A model generated the notes under the pieces. That model was given only the letters and a program-made list of their open reading frames with translations. It had not been told where the DNA came from and did not search any database. 64,000 nt of DNA from an uncultured Eubacteriales bacterium (lineage in GTDB: Bacteria; Bacillota; Clostridia; Oscillospirales; Acutalibacteraceae): assembly GCA_900316385.1 (NCBI GenBank), contig ONCP01000001.1:215431-279430 (forward strand). Direction: 5' to 3'. Both the position numbers and the translations under genes were made by a program. This document shows positions 18,537 to 28,106 of the stretch, in pieces (the stretch's first letter is position 1; each line of letters begins with the position of its first letter).

Positions 18537-19802
18537 ATGGCGCCGTTCGTACAGGTTATGCGTGAGGCCGATATAAATAAGGTCTATGACGAACAATTTA
18601 ATGACCGACGCGACCGCCGTGAAGCGCGTTCCCGTCGCGACGCTCCCGAGAAAAAGAGAAAGCTCAAGCAAAAGCTCTTTGACAGAGGAATGGGCATTGA
18701 TCTGCCGTTCCTTCTGATCGTATTGGTGCTGCTGATAATCGGAATGATAATGATGTTCTCGGCAAGCTTCCCCAACGCTTATTATAACAAGCACGACAGC
18801 TACTATTTTATCAAGCGTCAGTTGCTTTTTGCCGTTATCGGACTGGCGGCGATGATAGGCATTTCTTTCTTTAATTACAACAAGCTTCACAAGCTCGCCA
18901 TTCCCGGTATGGCTGTTGCGTGGGGTTTGCTTGTATTGGTTTTGATAATCCCAAGCCCCGACGGCGTAAAGCGTTGGATCGGTATCGGCTCGTTCAACGT
19001 ACAGCCGTCCGAGATAGCCAAGCTCGCTATCATTCTGTTCCTTGCTCATTGGGGCAGTATGTTCTACGATAAAATGCAGTACGCCAAATACAGCGTATTG
19101 CCGGGCATCGTTATCTTCGGCATAACCGCGGTTCTGTTGATTGCGGAGCCTCATTACTCAGGTATCGTTATTACGGGTATTCTTATTGTCGTAATGCTTT
19201 ATGTCAGCGGTATGAAGGTCAAATATCTGCTTATCGGCGCCGCGCTGTTGGCTGTGCTGATAGCCGTCGCGTGGGTGACGGGAATCCTCACGTACGCCAT
19301 GCAGCGAATGGACGGATGGGGTCAGGCGCTGGTGTACACAAGCTCGGAGAACACCGAAATGTGGAACGCCACATGGCAGACCAGAAACTCGCTGTACGCG
19401 ATCGGCTCGGGCGGTCTTTTCGGACTGGGTCTCGGCAATTCAAGGCAAAAGTATCTTTACCTTCCCGAGTCGCAGAACGACTTTGTTTTCGCGATCGTCT
19501 GTGAGGAGATCGGTTATATAGGAGCTATGATCATTCTTCTGATTTTTGCCCTTCTTGTGTGGAGAGGAATCACCCTCAGCCTGCGTTCAAAGGACAGATT
19601 CGGAAAGCTTCTCGGCATCGGCCTTTCATCACAGATCGGTATACAGGTCGTACTCAACATTCTGGTTATCACGGACTGGCTCCCGAATACGGGTATCAGT
19701 CTTCCGTTCTTCAGCTACGGCGGAAGCTCGCTGATTATGCTGCTTGCTCAGATGGGACTGATACTCTCGATTTCGAGAACAGCTAATATAGAGAAACAGT
19801 AG
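18537..19802 (+). CDS. ftsW: SEDS glycosyltransferase FtsW/SpoVE
   Basis: This SEDS-family peptidoglycan polymerase works with a class B PBP. The 421 residues include an unusually basic cytoplasmic N terminus of about 55 residues (rich in Arg and Lys), then ten membrane helices. SEDS signatures include VQPSEIAK, the WQTRNSLYAIGSGG and QNDFVFAIVCEE loop, and PFFSYGGSSL near the C terminus. It follows mraY by 22 bases and precedes murG, so the partner is probably the PBP at 15158. FtsW and SpoVE cannot be separated by sequence. Confidence 0.9.
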   Translation: MAPFVQVMREADINKVYDEQFNDRRDRREARSRRDAPEKKRKLKQKLFDRGMGIDLPFLLIVLVLLIIGMIMMFSASFPNAYYNKHDSYYFIKRQLLFAVIGLAAMIGISFFNYNKLHKLAIPGMAVAWGLLVLVLIIPSPDGVKRWIGIGSFNVQPSEIAKLAIILFLAHWGSMFYDKMQYAKYSVLPGIVIFGITAVLLIAEPHYSGIVITGILIVVMLYVSGMKVKYLLIGAALLAVLIAVAWVTGILTYAMQRMDGWGQALVYTSSENTEMWNATWQTRNSLYAIGSGGLFGLGLGNSRQKYLYLPESQNDFVFAIVCEEIGYIGAMIILLIFALLVWRGITLSLRSKDRFGKLLGIGLSSQIGIQVVLNILVITDWLPNTGISLPFFSYGGSSLIMLLAQMGLILSISRTANIEKQ

Positions 19803-19811
19803 GTGACGCGT

Positions 19812-20927
19812 ATGAAGGTTTTGTTTGCAGGAGGCGGCACGGCAGGTCACATCAACCCCGCGCTCGCTATCGCAGGCTTCATCAGAAAAAAAGACCCGTC
19901 TGCCGAAATACTTTTTGTCGGCAATAAGGGCGGAATGGAAGAAACTCTTGTCCCGAAGGCGGGCTTTGAGATGAAATTCATCTCGATCAGCGGTTTCAGA
20001 CGTTCGATGAAGCCGAGCGCGTTCGTGCATAACGTCCAAACGTTCAACAAGACGTTTTCGTCCTCAAAGACGGCAAAGACGATAATCGAGGAGTTCGATC
20101 CCGATATCTGCGTCGGAACGGGCGGCTATGTCAGCGGTCCCGTGCTCAGGACTGCCGCAAAGCTCGGATATCCGATCGTGATCCATGAGCAAAACGCTTA
20201 TCCCGGTGTTACCAACAAAATGCTCGCCAGATACGCTAAGCGCGTGATGCTCGCGGTCGGCGACGCCGAAAAGTATTTCGAGGGCAAGGCGAGGTGCGCC
20301 ATTACGGGCAATCCTGTCCGCGCCGAGATCATCGAGGCGGATAAGGCAAAGGCGAGAGCGGAGCTCGGCGTTGACGAACGACCTCTGGTGCTTTCGTTCG
20401 GCGGCTCGCTCGGAGCGCAGAAAATCAACGACACAGTCGCGGGTCTGCTCGCGAGAAGCGGAAACGACGGCGCGTATCAGCATATTCACGGTTACGGACG
20501 TTACGCTCCGCATTATCCCGATCTTTTGAAGGAAAAAGGCGCGGATATCCGCTACTGCGATAACCTTGATATAAGAGAATATATAGATAATATGGCGACC
20601 TGCATGGCGGCATGTGACCTTGTTATCTCAAGAGCGGGCGCGATCACCCTCTCGGAGATCCAGGCTATGGGCAAGCCCGCGGTGCTGATACCTTCACCTA
20701 ATGTCGCCGAAAACCACCAGTACCACAACGCTATGGCGCTTGTCAATAACGGCGCGGCGGAGATCATCGAGGAAAAGGATCTGACAGAGGAGCTTCTTAT
20801 GGAGAAGGTCGACAGCCTGCTCAGAAATCCTCAAAAACTCAGAGAATACTCCGAAAACTCCCGAAAAATGGCGATCGTGGACGCAAACGACAGAATATAC
20901 CATGTGATCAGACAGGTGTTGAAATAG
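19812..20927 (+). CDS. murG: Lipid II synthase MurG
   Basis: MurG adds GlcNAc from UDP-GlcNAc to lipid I, giving lipid II (GT28, GT-B fold, peripheral inner membrane). Motifs: GGGTAGHINPALAI at residues 8-21, GTGGYVSGPVL near 98, HEQNAYPGVTNK near 122, and the C-terminal SRAGAITLSEI donor site near 275. The start at ATG 19812 (371 residues) was preferred over GTG 19803 because TAGGTG is the only RBS and sits over the GTG. Confidence 0.95.
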   Translation: MKVLFAGGGTAGHINPALAIAGFIRKKDPSAEILFVGNKGGMEETLVPKAGFEMKFISISGFRRSMKPSAFVHNVQTFNKTFSSSKTAKTIIEEFDPDICVGTGGYVSGPVLRTAAKLGYPIVIHEQNAYPGVTNKMLARYAKRVMLAVGDAEKYFEGKARCAITGNPVRAEIIEADKAKARAELGVDERPLVLSFGGSLGAQKINDTVAGLLARSGNDGAYQHIHGYGRYAPHYPDLLKEKGADIRYCDNLDIREYIDNMATCMAACDLVISRAGAITLSEIQAMGKPAVLIPSPNVAENHQYHNAMALVNNGAAEIIEEKDLTEELLMEKVDSLLRNPQKLREYSENSRKMAIVDANDRIYHVIRQVLK

Positions 20928-21012
20928 TTTGGCGCGACGGATAAATCCGTCTCACACATTACTTAACTCCCCATAGAATAAATCGGTAAGATTTTTTGAG
21001 GGGGAGCTAAAG

Positions 21013-22266
21013 GTGTCGAAATACTTAGTGAACGGCGGATTCCGCCTCTGCGGCTCGGCGGAGCTTCAGGGTGCAAAAAACAGCGCGCTGCCCATTTTGG
21101 CCGCGTCGCTGATGTGCGGCGGCGAGAGCGTGATTTTTAATTGTCCGAGGTTGTCGGACGTCAGCGCGGCGGCGAATATTCTGCGCTACCTCGGCTGCTC
21201 GGTCAGGCGCGAGGGAGACGCCGTGCTTGTGAATTGCGACGCGGTGTGCCGCGAGGATATTCCCGACAGTCTGATGCGTGAAATGCGCGGCTCGGTTATT
21301 TTTCTCGGAGCGTTGCTATCAAGGAACGGAAGGGCTGTAATGACCTTCCCCGGGGGCTGTGACCTCGGCCCCAGACCGATCGACCTGCATCTCAAGGCGC
21401 TCAAAAGCCTCGGCGCTCAAATCAAGGAACGCTACGGTGTTATTGAGTGTTCCGCTCCGAACGGGCTCAGCGGCGCGAAGATCGCTCTGAGCTTTCCGAG
21501 TGTGGGCGCGACCGAAAACATTATCCTTGCCGCTTCAACGGCAAAGGGAACAACTACACTGACTAACGCCGCCAGAGAGCCCGAGATCGTTGATTTGTGC
21601 GAATTTCTGAATAAAGCAGGCGCGAAGATATACGGAGCAGGCGAAGGCGTTATCGTAATTGACGGAGTGAAAAGCCTGAGCGGAGTCAACCACACAGTGA
21701 TCCCCGACAGGATCGTTGCCGCAACGTTGATGTCCGCGGCTGCCGCGACAGGGTCACAGCTTGTGCTTGAGGGCGTGATCCAGTCTCATTTGAACGCCGT
21801 GATCTCCGTTTTTGAGGAAAGCGGCTGTTATATAAAATGTGAAATGGGTAAAATGCTCATAAAACCGCCCGAAAGGCTGTCGGCAATGCCGATGATTCGG
21901 ACGATGCCTTACCCGGGCTTTCCGACAGACGCGCAGGCAGTGCTGATGTCGGCGGCGTGTTTGGGCAAAGGTACGAGCGTGTTTGTTGAAAATATATTTG
22001 AAAACCGCTATAAGCATGTCGGAGAGCTTCTCAGGCTCGGCGCCGATATAAGGGTCGAGAATAAGGTCGCCGTCGTCAACGGCAGAGAAAAGCTCTACGC
22101 CGCCGAGGTCGAGGCGCGCGATCTGCGCGGAGCCGCGGCGCTTGTTGTGGCAGCGCTCGCCGCTGAAGGCGAAAGCGAAATCAGCGGGATCGAGTATCTC
22201 GAGCGAGGCTACGAGGATTTTGAGCTTCTGCTCAGCTCGCTCGGAGCGAAAGTGAAAAGGATATAG
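21013..22266 (+). CDS. murA: UDP-N-acetylglucosamine 1-carboxyvinyltransferase
   Basis: MurA transfers enolpyruvate from PEP to UDP-GlcNAc, the committed step of peptidoglycan synthesis and the target of fosfomycin. The catalytic loop FPGGCDLGPRPIDLH holds the conserved cysteine (about residue 117), so it should be fosfomycin-sensitive in principle. The N-terminal GAKNSALPILAASL motif and length (417) are typical. It starts with GTG after GGGGGAG. Its place between murG and ftsQ is usual for clostridia. Confidence 0.94.
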   Translation: MSKYLVNGGFRLCGSAELQGAKNSALPILAASLMCGGESVIFNCPRLSDVSAAANILRYLGCSVRREGDAVLVNCDAVCREDIPDSLMREMRGSVIFLGALLSRNGRAVMTFPGGCDLGPRPIDLHLKALKSLGAQIKERYGVIECSAPNGLSGAKIALSFPSVGATENIILAASTAKGTTTLTNAAREPEIVDLCEFLNKAGAKIYGAGEGVIVIDGVKSLSGVNHTVIPDRIVAATLMSAAAATGSQLVLEGVIQSHLNAVISVFEESGCYIKCEMGKMLIKPPERLSAMPMIRTMPYPGFPTDAQAVLMSAACLGKGTSVFVENIFENRYKHVGELLRLGADIRVENKVAVVNGREKLYAAEVEARDLRGAAALVVAALAAEGESEISGIEYLERGYEDFELLLSSLGAKVKRI

Positions 22267-22370
22267 GACTGCAAGCTTTATTTTTGAGTGAACTGATAAT
22301 AAGGAATATAATTGACGACAGAGCCGCATTGAGCGCGGCACGGAAATAAAAAACAAAGGAGGGGAGATAA

Positions 22371-23822
22371 GTGGACGAAAGACCGAAGCACAGACGAGAG
22401 CTGACTGAAAAGGAAAAAAAGAATCTCAGCCGTCAGCAACAGAAGGAAAAGGAGCTTCAGCGCAAAAAGGCGAGACGCGACGCGAAATACCGCGAGCAGG
22501 CGAGAGCCGAGGCGCGCAAGCGCGGACAGGATTCGCATATAGTTGTTGAGATCCCCGCGGCTCCCGAAAAGCGTAAGAAACGCCCGAAAAAGAAAACACT
22601 CCCCGATATTATACAGAAGGAAACAGACAGAAAGGTCCGCGATCTTGACCCGACCGACCATAAGGACGGATACTATGTCAATGAGGTCGGAGTACGCAGA
22701 GCGACCGCCGAAAAGCAAAAAAAGCGCCGCCAAAAGGCTCAGCCTAAGCCGATATCTCCAAAGCAGAGAAGAAGACGCAGAATACTTGTTTATTCTCTGA
22801 TTATTACGGCAGTAATGATAATCGGCGTGGTGCTTTCCATGACCGTCTTATTCAAAACCGAGCGTATCGAGGTAAAGGGCAATAAGTATTACGAGGACAG
22901 CACAGTTATAGATTTGTCGGGCGTTAAAAAGGGCGACAACATCTTTACCGCCACTTTATTCGCCGATACAGACGAGATCACCGACACTCTTCCGTATATC
23001 AAGTCCGCAAGCATCGGTTTTTCAATTCCCGACGGCTTGATCATTACGGTCACGAACCGCTCGCCTTACTATTCGCTGAAGAGCGGCGACGATTACTACC
23101 TTGTCAGCGAGGAAAACAGGATCCTTGAGAAGGTCGATGAAAAGCCGAAGGATCTGATGTTCATTGAAACTCCCAAGCTCAAGAACACCGACGTCGGTAC
23201 CTTTGTAAAGTTTGACAAGGAGCGTTACACAAAGGCTGTTGAGGAGATCATCAATAGCCTTAACCAAAACGGCTATACAGACGTTTCGGGTATAAGTGTA
23301 AAGAATATCAACGATATAACTATCACATACGATAACAGAATATTGATCAAGCTCGGACTTCCCGATGACCTTGATTACAAGATCCGTACCGCGTTTACGA
23401 TCATCACCAAAAATCTTGATCCTAACAACGCTAAGACGATTATGGGTATTCTCAATGTGTCCAACTGCAACAACGGATCAAAGAAGTCGTACTTCAGCGA
23501 GGTCGCGATCACCGAGCCCGAAAAGAAAAAGACAAAGAAGAAGAAAAAAGCCACCGAACCCACGACTGAGCCGACCTCATCGGAGGAAGAGGAGGAAACC
23601 TACGACGATTTCGAGTATTACGACGAAGAATACACCGAGCCCTCGGCGGACGACGAATACTACGAAGATGAAACAGAGGAGACCTACGACTGGAGCGAGG
23701 AATATTCGGAGAATGAATACGATACCGAGGAGACCTACTCCGACACCGAATACGCCGATGAATACTACGATGAGCAGGATTACAGCGACTATGTTGAGGA
23801 TAACAGCGAATATTCAGAGTAA
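22371..23822 (+). CDS. ftsQ: FtsQ/DivIB division protein with long acidic tail
   Basis: This is the bitopic septal protein that binds FtsL and FtsB/DivIC. It has an exceptionally basic cytoplasmic N terminus of about 135 residues (Lys/Arg-rich), a membrane helix near 140-160, a POTRA domain starting TERIEVKGNKYYEDST, and the FtsQ beta domain to about residue 385. After a lysine-rich linker the last 85 residues are almost only Glu, Asp, Tyr, Thr and Ser, which is unusual. It starts with GTG after GGAGGGGAG. Gene order supports the call. Confidence 0.88.
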   Translation: MDERPKHRRELTEKEKKNLSRQQQKEKELQRKKARRDAKYREQARAEARKRGQDSHIVVEIPAAPEKRKKRPKKKTLPDIIQKETDRKVRDLDPTDHKDGYYVNEVGVRRATAEKQKKRRQKAQPKPISPKQRRRRRILVYSLIITAVMIIGVVLSMTVLFKTERIEVKGNKYYEDSTVIDLSGVKKGDNIFTATLFADTDEITDTLPYIKSASIGFSIPDGLIITVTNRSPYYSLKSGDDYYLVSEENRILEKVDEKPKDLMFIETPKLKNTDVGTFVKFDKERYTKAVEEIINSLNQNGYTDVSGISVKNINDITITYDNRILIKLGLPDDLDYKIRTAFTIITKNLDPNNAKTIMGILNVSNCNNGSKKSYFSEVAITEPEKKKTKKKKKATEPTTEPTSSEEEEETYDDFEYYDEEYTEPSADDEYYEDETEETYDWSEEYSENEYDTEETYSDTEYADEYYDEQDYSDYVEDNSEYSE

Positions 23823-23949
23823 TAATCGCCAAATTTGAGGCGGATTCGAGAGAAATTTTCGTTTTTAGGTAAAAGTTTGGATTTTTATATTTACTTTTAA
23901 GAACAAATATGATAATCTAATATGGTAAGTTATTATGCAATAACTGCGT

Positions 23950-23978
23950 TTGAATATTTGTGAATTATCTAATACACT
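23950..23978 (+). promoter_or_regulatory. Possible ftsZ promoter
   Basis: TTGAAT (23950-23955) and TACACT (23973-23978) with a 17-base spacer lie in the 185-base AT-rich gap before ftsZ, 16 bases before the RBS AAGGAGG. The -10 box is weak, and other AT-rich boxes upstream could serve instead. Confidence 0.35.
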
Positions 23979-24007
23979 TAAGATAGTGTTATAAGGAGGA
24001 CGTAAAA

Positions 24008-25072
24008 ATGGCATTTGCATTAGAGTTGGAAAGTGAGTATATGCCGGTTATTAAGGTTATCGGTGTAGGCGGAGGCGGCGGTAACGCCATCAACCGCATG
24101 GTAAGTATGGAAGTAAAGAACGTTGAATTCATCGCTATTAATACCGATGACCACGTTTTGAGATTGTCAAAGGCTTCGCAGACCATTCAGATCGGTGAGA
24201 AGCTTACAAAGGGTAAGGGCGCAGGCTCTATGCCCGAGATCGGCCAGAAGGCCGCCGAGGAAAGCAAGGACGAGATCGCCGCTATCCTCAAGGACACAGA
24301 TATGGTATTCGTTACAGCCGGTATGGGCGGCGGCACAGGTACAGGCGCCGCTCCCGTGATCGCGAAGATCGCCAAGGATATGGGTATCCTCACGGCTGCC
24401 GTTGTTACAAAGCCCTTCGCTTTTGAGGGCAAGAGAAGAATGGCTCAGGCGGAGCAGGGCATTCAGGAGCTCGCCGCCTGCGTAGACTCTCTGATCATCG
24501 TTCCCAACGAGAGGCTTAAGTATGTTTCCGATACTCCCATCACTCTCCAGAACGCTTTCGCGATTGCGGACGACGTTCTCCGTCAGGGTGTTCAGAGTAT
24601 CTCCGACCTCATTCTTGTTCCCGGTATGGTCAACCTTGACTTCGCCGATGTTACATCTGTAATGAAGGACGCGGGCTACGCTCATATGGGTATGGGTTAC
24701 GCCACAGGCAAGGACAAGGCTATCGAGGCCGCGGATTCCGCTATATCCAGCCCGCTTCTCGAGACCTCTATCGACGGCGCTAAGGGTGTTATCATCAATA
24801 TCACCGCTTCACCCGATATCAGCCTCGACGATATCGACGCCGCTTCTACAATGATCAAGGATAAGGTATCCGACGACGCGAACATCATCTGGGGTGCTGT
24901 TATCGACGAGAAAATGGACGACGCTATCAGCGTTACCGTTATCGCAACAGGCTTCAATGCCGACGGTAAGCCCGCCGCCAAGGATGACAACGTTATTGCC
25001 GACAGCAAGGATACTGCCGAGGACGACGAGGACGATACCTTCTACGACATTATGTCTATCTTCAATAAATAA
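24008..25072 (+). CDS. ftsZ: Cell division GTPase FtsZ
   Basis: FtsZ is the tubulin-like GTPase that forms the Z ring. The 354-residue protein has [13 protein letters not shown] near residues 19-31, the tubulin signature [10 protein letters not shown] near 107, and the T7 synergy loop region with NLDFADV near 210. After residue 315 comes a short acidic linker ending [13 protein letters not shown]. This tail is where SepF or FtsA normally docks, though it differs from the common DIPxFLR form. A strong RBS, AAGGAGG, precedes it. Confidence 0.97.
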   Translation: MAFALELESEYMPVIKVIGVGGGGGNAINRMVSMEVKNVEFIAINTDDHVLRLSKASQTIQIGEKLTKGKGAGSMPEIGQKAAEESKDEIAAILKDTDMVFVTAGMGGGTGTGAAPVIAKIAKDMGILTAAVVTKPFAFEGKRRMAQAEQGIQELAACVDSLIIVPNERLKYVSDTPITLQNAFAIADDVLRQGVQSISDLILVPGMVNLDFADVTSVMKDAGYAHMGMGYATGKDKAIEAADSAISSPLLETSIDGAKGVIINITASPDISLDDIDAASTMIKDKVSDDANIIWGAVIDEKMDDAISVTVIATGFNADGKPAAKDDNVIADSKDTAEDDEDDTFYDIMSIFNK

Positions 25073-25084
25073 TAATTACATAAT

Positions 25085-25116
25085 AAAAAGCTCCGACTGC
25101 GGTCGGAGCTTTTTTG
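25085..25116. terminator. Bidirectional terminator between ftsZ and proC
   Basis: A 10-bp perfect stem AAGCTCCGAC/GTCGGAGCTT with loop TGCG is flanked by an A-run on the left and a T-run on the right, so it can end both ftsZ (plus strand) and proC (minus strand) transcripts, which converge here. Confidence 0.85.
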
Positions 25117-25142
25117 CGTTTATCGCGCTTGACGGCGCGTGA

Positions 25143-25952
25143 TTACTTTTGTTTTCCCAGCTCGATGTTACGCTTGAACGAAGCGTCAACGGCTTTGGCG
25201 ATAATATCTTCAAGTCCGCTTGCTTCGAGCGATTTTACACCCTCAATCGTGCTTCCGCCCGGGGAGCATACATTTTTGATCAGTGTGTCGGCGTCGATAC
25301 CGCTTTCAATAAGCAGCTTCGCGGAGCCGAGCACTGTCTGAGCCGCGAGTCTGAGCGAGGTTTCGGGGTCGATACCGCAGCCCTCGCCGCCCTTCGCAAG
25401 ACCCTTGATGAACATATACGCGAACGCTGGACCGCAGCCCGATACCGAGCAGCCTGCGTTCATAAGCTCCTCGCCGATAGGCGTAAGGCCGCCTGCGTGC
25501 TTCATGTTTTCAAGGAAGCTCTCAAGCTCTGCTTCGGTTGTGTTTTCGCTTTTGCAGTAGAGTATCTCGCCCTCGCCGACGGAGACGGGAGTATTGGGCA
25601 TAATGCGGATTACCTTGTAGTTTCCGCCTGCCATTTCGCGGATCGTTGTGATCGAAAGCCCTGCCGCCATTGTGACGAGCACAACGCCGTCGCCGCGTTT
25701 GGAGAGAGCTTCACTGATACCCGAGAGCATTTCCGCCATCATCTGAGGCTTAACGCCGAGAAAGATGTAATCGCAGGTCTCGGCGATAGTGTTGTTATCG
25801 GCGGAACCAACGCCGAGCTTATCGGCGAGAGCCTTGGCTTTTTCGGTAAAGAAGTCCGCGATAAGGGCGTTTTTGTTGGCTTTTGAAACGGCAGTCGCGA
25901 GAGCTCCGCCCATATTGCCCGCGCCGATGAAGCCGAATTTTTTATCTGACAT
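25143..25952 (-). CDS. proC: Pyrroline-5-carboxylate reductase
   Basis: ProC reduces 1-pyrroline-5-carboxylate to proline with NAD(P)H, the last step of proline synthesis. The protein starts MSDKKFGFIGAGNMGGALA with the Rossmann GxGxxG motif, has IRIMPNTPVSVGEGE near residue 115 and the signature region near LIKNVCSPGGSTIEG. A longer open frame to 26066 runs into proA, but ATG 25952 gives the family N terminus and 269 residues. It overlaps the end of proA by 11 bases. Confidence 0.94.
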   Translation of the reverse strand: MSDKKFGFIGAGNMGGALATAVSKANKNALIADFFTEKAKALADKLGVGSADNNTIAETCDYIFLGVKPQMMAEMLSGISEALSKRGDGVVLVTMAAGLSITTIREMAGGNYKVIRIMPNTPVSVGEGEILYCKSENTTEAELESFLENMKHAGGLTPIGEELMNAGCSVSGCGPAFAYMFIKGLAKGGEGCGIDPETSLRLAAQTVLGSAKLLIESGIDADTLIKNVCSPGGSTIEGVKSLEASGLEDIIAKAVDASFKRNIELGKQK

Positions 25953-27189
25953 TTCCGTTACCTCTGATGATGTATTTATAGGTCGTGAGCTCCTCAAGCC
26001 CCATCGGACCTCTGGCGTGGAGCTTCTGTGTGGAAATTCCCATCTCACAGCCGAGACCGAACTCACCGCCGTCCGTGAAGCGCGTGCTCGAGTTTACGTA
26101 AACGGACGAGCTGTCTACGCTCTTGGTGAATTTTTCCGCGGCGTTCGGGTCGCTTGTTACGATCGCTTCGCTGTGACCCGTTGAATGAGCGTTGATGTGG
26201 GCGATCGCTTCGTCGTAATTACCGACGATCTTTACCGCGAGAATGTAGTCAAGGAACTCGGTGTCAAAGTCGTTCTCGCCCGCGGGAGTGCCGTCGATCA
26301 TCTTCTGCGCTTCTTCGTCGAGTCTGAGCTCAACGGGATTTATCTTTCTGTCGTCAACAAGCAGCTTTTTGAGCTTCGGAAGAAATTCGCCCGCGATTTC
26401 TCTGTCAACAACAAGCACCTCTTCGGCGTTGCAAACCGAGGGACGGCTTGTCTTGGCGTTTTCAATTATTTTGAGAGCCATATCCTGATCGGCGGTCTTT
26501 TCAACATAAACGTGGCAGATTCCCGTGCCCGTCTGGATACAGGGAACGGTCGCGTTCCTGACGCAGGCTGAGATCAAGCCCTTTCCGCCTCTGGGGATAA
26601 GCAGATCGACGTATCCGTCGGCTGTCATAAGCTCTGTTGAGCTCTGACGCGTGGTGTCCTCGACGAGAAGTACAAAATCCTCGTTAAGACCGACCCTTTT
26701 GAGACCCTTTCTCAATGCCGCGACTATCGCCTCGGCACTCTTGTGAGCTTCTTTTCCTCCGCGAAGCACACAGACGTTTCCGCTCTTGAGCGCAAGCGCC
26801 GCCGCGTCGCTTGTGACGTTAGGACGGCTTTCGTAGATGATCGCCACAACTCCGAGAGCTACGGCGGTTTTCTCGATCACCAGACCGCCCGGACGCTCGG
26901 TCCTCATCAGAACTCTTCCGACGGGAGAGGGCAGAGCCGCGACGTCGCGCACGCCCTGAGCCATTCCCTCGATCCTTTCCTCCGAAAGAGAGAGACGGTC
27001 GAGCATAACCTCGCTGACGGTGCCCCTTGCTTTTTCGATGTCCTCGGCATTTTTGCGGAGGATATCGGCTGTGTCCTCAACCAGACAGTCAGCCATAGCG
27101 AGCAAAGCCTCGTTGATTTTATCTACGGATACAAGACCAAGCTCGGATTTCGCGTTTTTTGCTTTGATAAGTAATTCTTTTGTAGTCAT
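25942..27189 (-). CDS. proA: Glutamate-5-semialdehyde dehydrogenase
   Basis: ProA reduces glutamyl-5-phosphate to the semialdehyde (NADPH), the second step of proline synthesis. The 415 residues include IYESRPNVTSDAAAL near residue 124, and RPSVCNAEEVLV with the catalytic cysteine near 253. The start ATG 27189 follows GGGGAAG and overlaps the proB stop (ATGA), so ProB and ProA, which form a complex, are translationally coupled. Confidence 0.95.
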   Translation of the reverse strand: MTTKELLIKAKNAKSELGLVSVDKINEALLAMADCLVEDTADILRKNAEDIEKARGTVSEVMLDRLSLSEERIEGMAQGVRDVAALPSPVGRVLMRTERPGGLVIEKTAVALGVVAIIYESRPNVTSDAAALALKSGNVCVLRGGKEAHKSAEAIVAALRKGLKRVGLNEDFVLLVEDTTRQSSTELMTADGYVDLLIPRGGKGLISACVRNATVPCIQTGTGICHVYVEKTADQDMALKIIENAKTSRPSVCNAEEVLVVDREIAGEFLPKLKKLLVDDRKINPVELRLDEEAQKMIDGTPAGENDFDTEFLDYILAVKIVGNYDEAIAHINAHSTGHSEAIVTSDPNAAEKFTKSVDSSSVYVNSSTRFTDGGEFGLGCEMGISTQKLHARGPMGLEELTTYKYIIRGNGNVR

Positions 27190-27956
27190 TTTTTCTTCCC
27201 CACAAAGCGAGTGCATACGCCCCCGCCGTTAATAATATCGTACAGTATCTCGGGATTCTTGCCGTTGGCGATCACCATATCGATACCGTTTTTCGCTACA
27301 AGCTTAGCGGCTTTGATTTTTGTGATCATTCCGCCTGTTCCGAGAACCGAGCCGCGGTTGCCCGCGAGAGTTTCGATTTCTTCGGTGATTTCCTCAACAA
27401 CGTCTATCCGTTTGGCGTTGGGGTCCTTGTTCGGGTCGCCAGTAAAGAGACCGTCAATGTCGGAGAGCAGGATCAGCAGATCCGCCTTGACCTCATTTGC
27501 GATGGTCGCGCCGAGGGTATCGTTGTCACCGATAACGATCTCGTCGGTCGTTACGGTGTCGTTTTCGTTGATGATCGGGATGACGCCGAGCTCAAGCAGT
27601 CTGAAAAGTGTGTTTTTGAGGTTCTTTCCGTAATCCTCGATCGTTACGTAGGCTCCGGTCATAAGTATCTGAGCCACGGTGTGGTTGTACTCCGAAAAGA
27701 GCTTGTCGTAGGTGTACATCAGCTCGCACTGTCCGATCGCCGCCGCTGCCTGCTTTGTCGGGATATCCGCGGGCTTGCCAGTCAGTCCGAGCTTTCCCAG
27801 TCCCATTCCGATCGCTCCCGAGGAAACGAGCACTATTTCGTTGCCCGCGTTCTTCAAATCGGAAATCACCTTGCACATTTGCTCGACCCTCTTGATGTTC
27901 AAAAGCCCTGTCGGATGGGCGAGGGTGGAGGTTCCGACCTTTATTACAATTCTCAT
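27186..27956 (-). CDS. proB: Glutamate 5-kinase, short form
   Basis: ProB phosphorylates glutamate with ATP and is normally feedback-inhibited by proline. The 256-residue protein starts MRIVIKVGTSTLAHPTG and has the GTGGMITKIKAA segment near residue 208. It consists of the amino-acid-kinase domain only; the C-terminal PUA domain of the E. coli enzyme is absent, as in many Firmicutes. GGAG lies eight bases before ATG 27956. Confidence 0.94.
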   Translation of the reverse strand: MRIVIKVGTSTLAHPTGLLNIKRVEQMCKVISDLKNAGNEIVLVSSGAIGMGLGKLGLTGKPADIPTKQAAAAIGQCELMYTYDKLFSEYNHTVAQILMTGAYVTIEDYGKNLKNTLFRLLELGVIPIINENDTVTTDEIVIGDNDTLGATIANEVKADLLILLSDIDGLFTGDPNKDPNAKRIDVVEEITEEIETLAGNRGSVLGTGGMITKIKAAKLVAKNGIDMVIANGKNPEILYDIINGGGVCTRFVGKKK

Positions 27957-27986
27957 AGCATTACTCCTGCGCTTTATTGCTTTAAT

Positions 27987-28015
27987 ATATTACCACAAAC
28001 TCGGAAGATAGTCAA
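27987..28015 (-). promoter_or_regulatory. Promoter of proBAC
   Basis: On the minus strand, TTGACT (28015-28010) and TAATAT (27992-27987) are 17 bases apart, about 31 bases before the proB start. No T-box or other leader fits in this short distance. Confidence 0.55.
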
Positions 28016-28071
28016 ATCCGGGTGAGATTATACTTCTGTAAAAGAATTTTATTTATTTCTCACAAAAACAC

Positions 28072-28100
28072 TTGAATTTTTTGTGCAAGTGTGATATAAT
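28072..28100 (+). promoter_or_regulatory. Strong promoter of a short leader or small RNA
   Basis: TTGAAT (28072-28077) and a perfect TATAAT (28095-28100) are spaced by exactly 17 bases, with no coding sequence directly after. Transcription would begin near 28107. Confidence 0.65.
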
Positions 28101-28106
28101 AATCGT

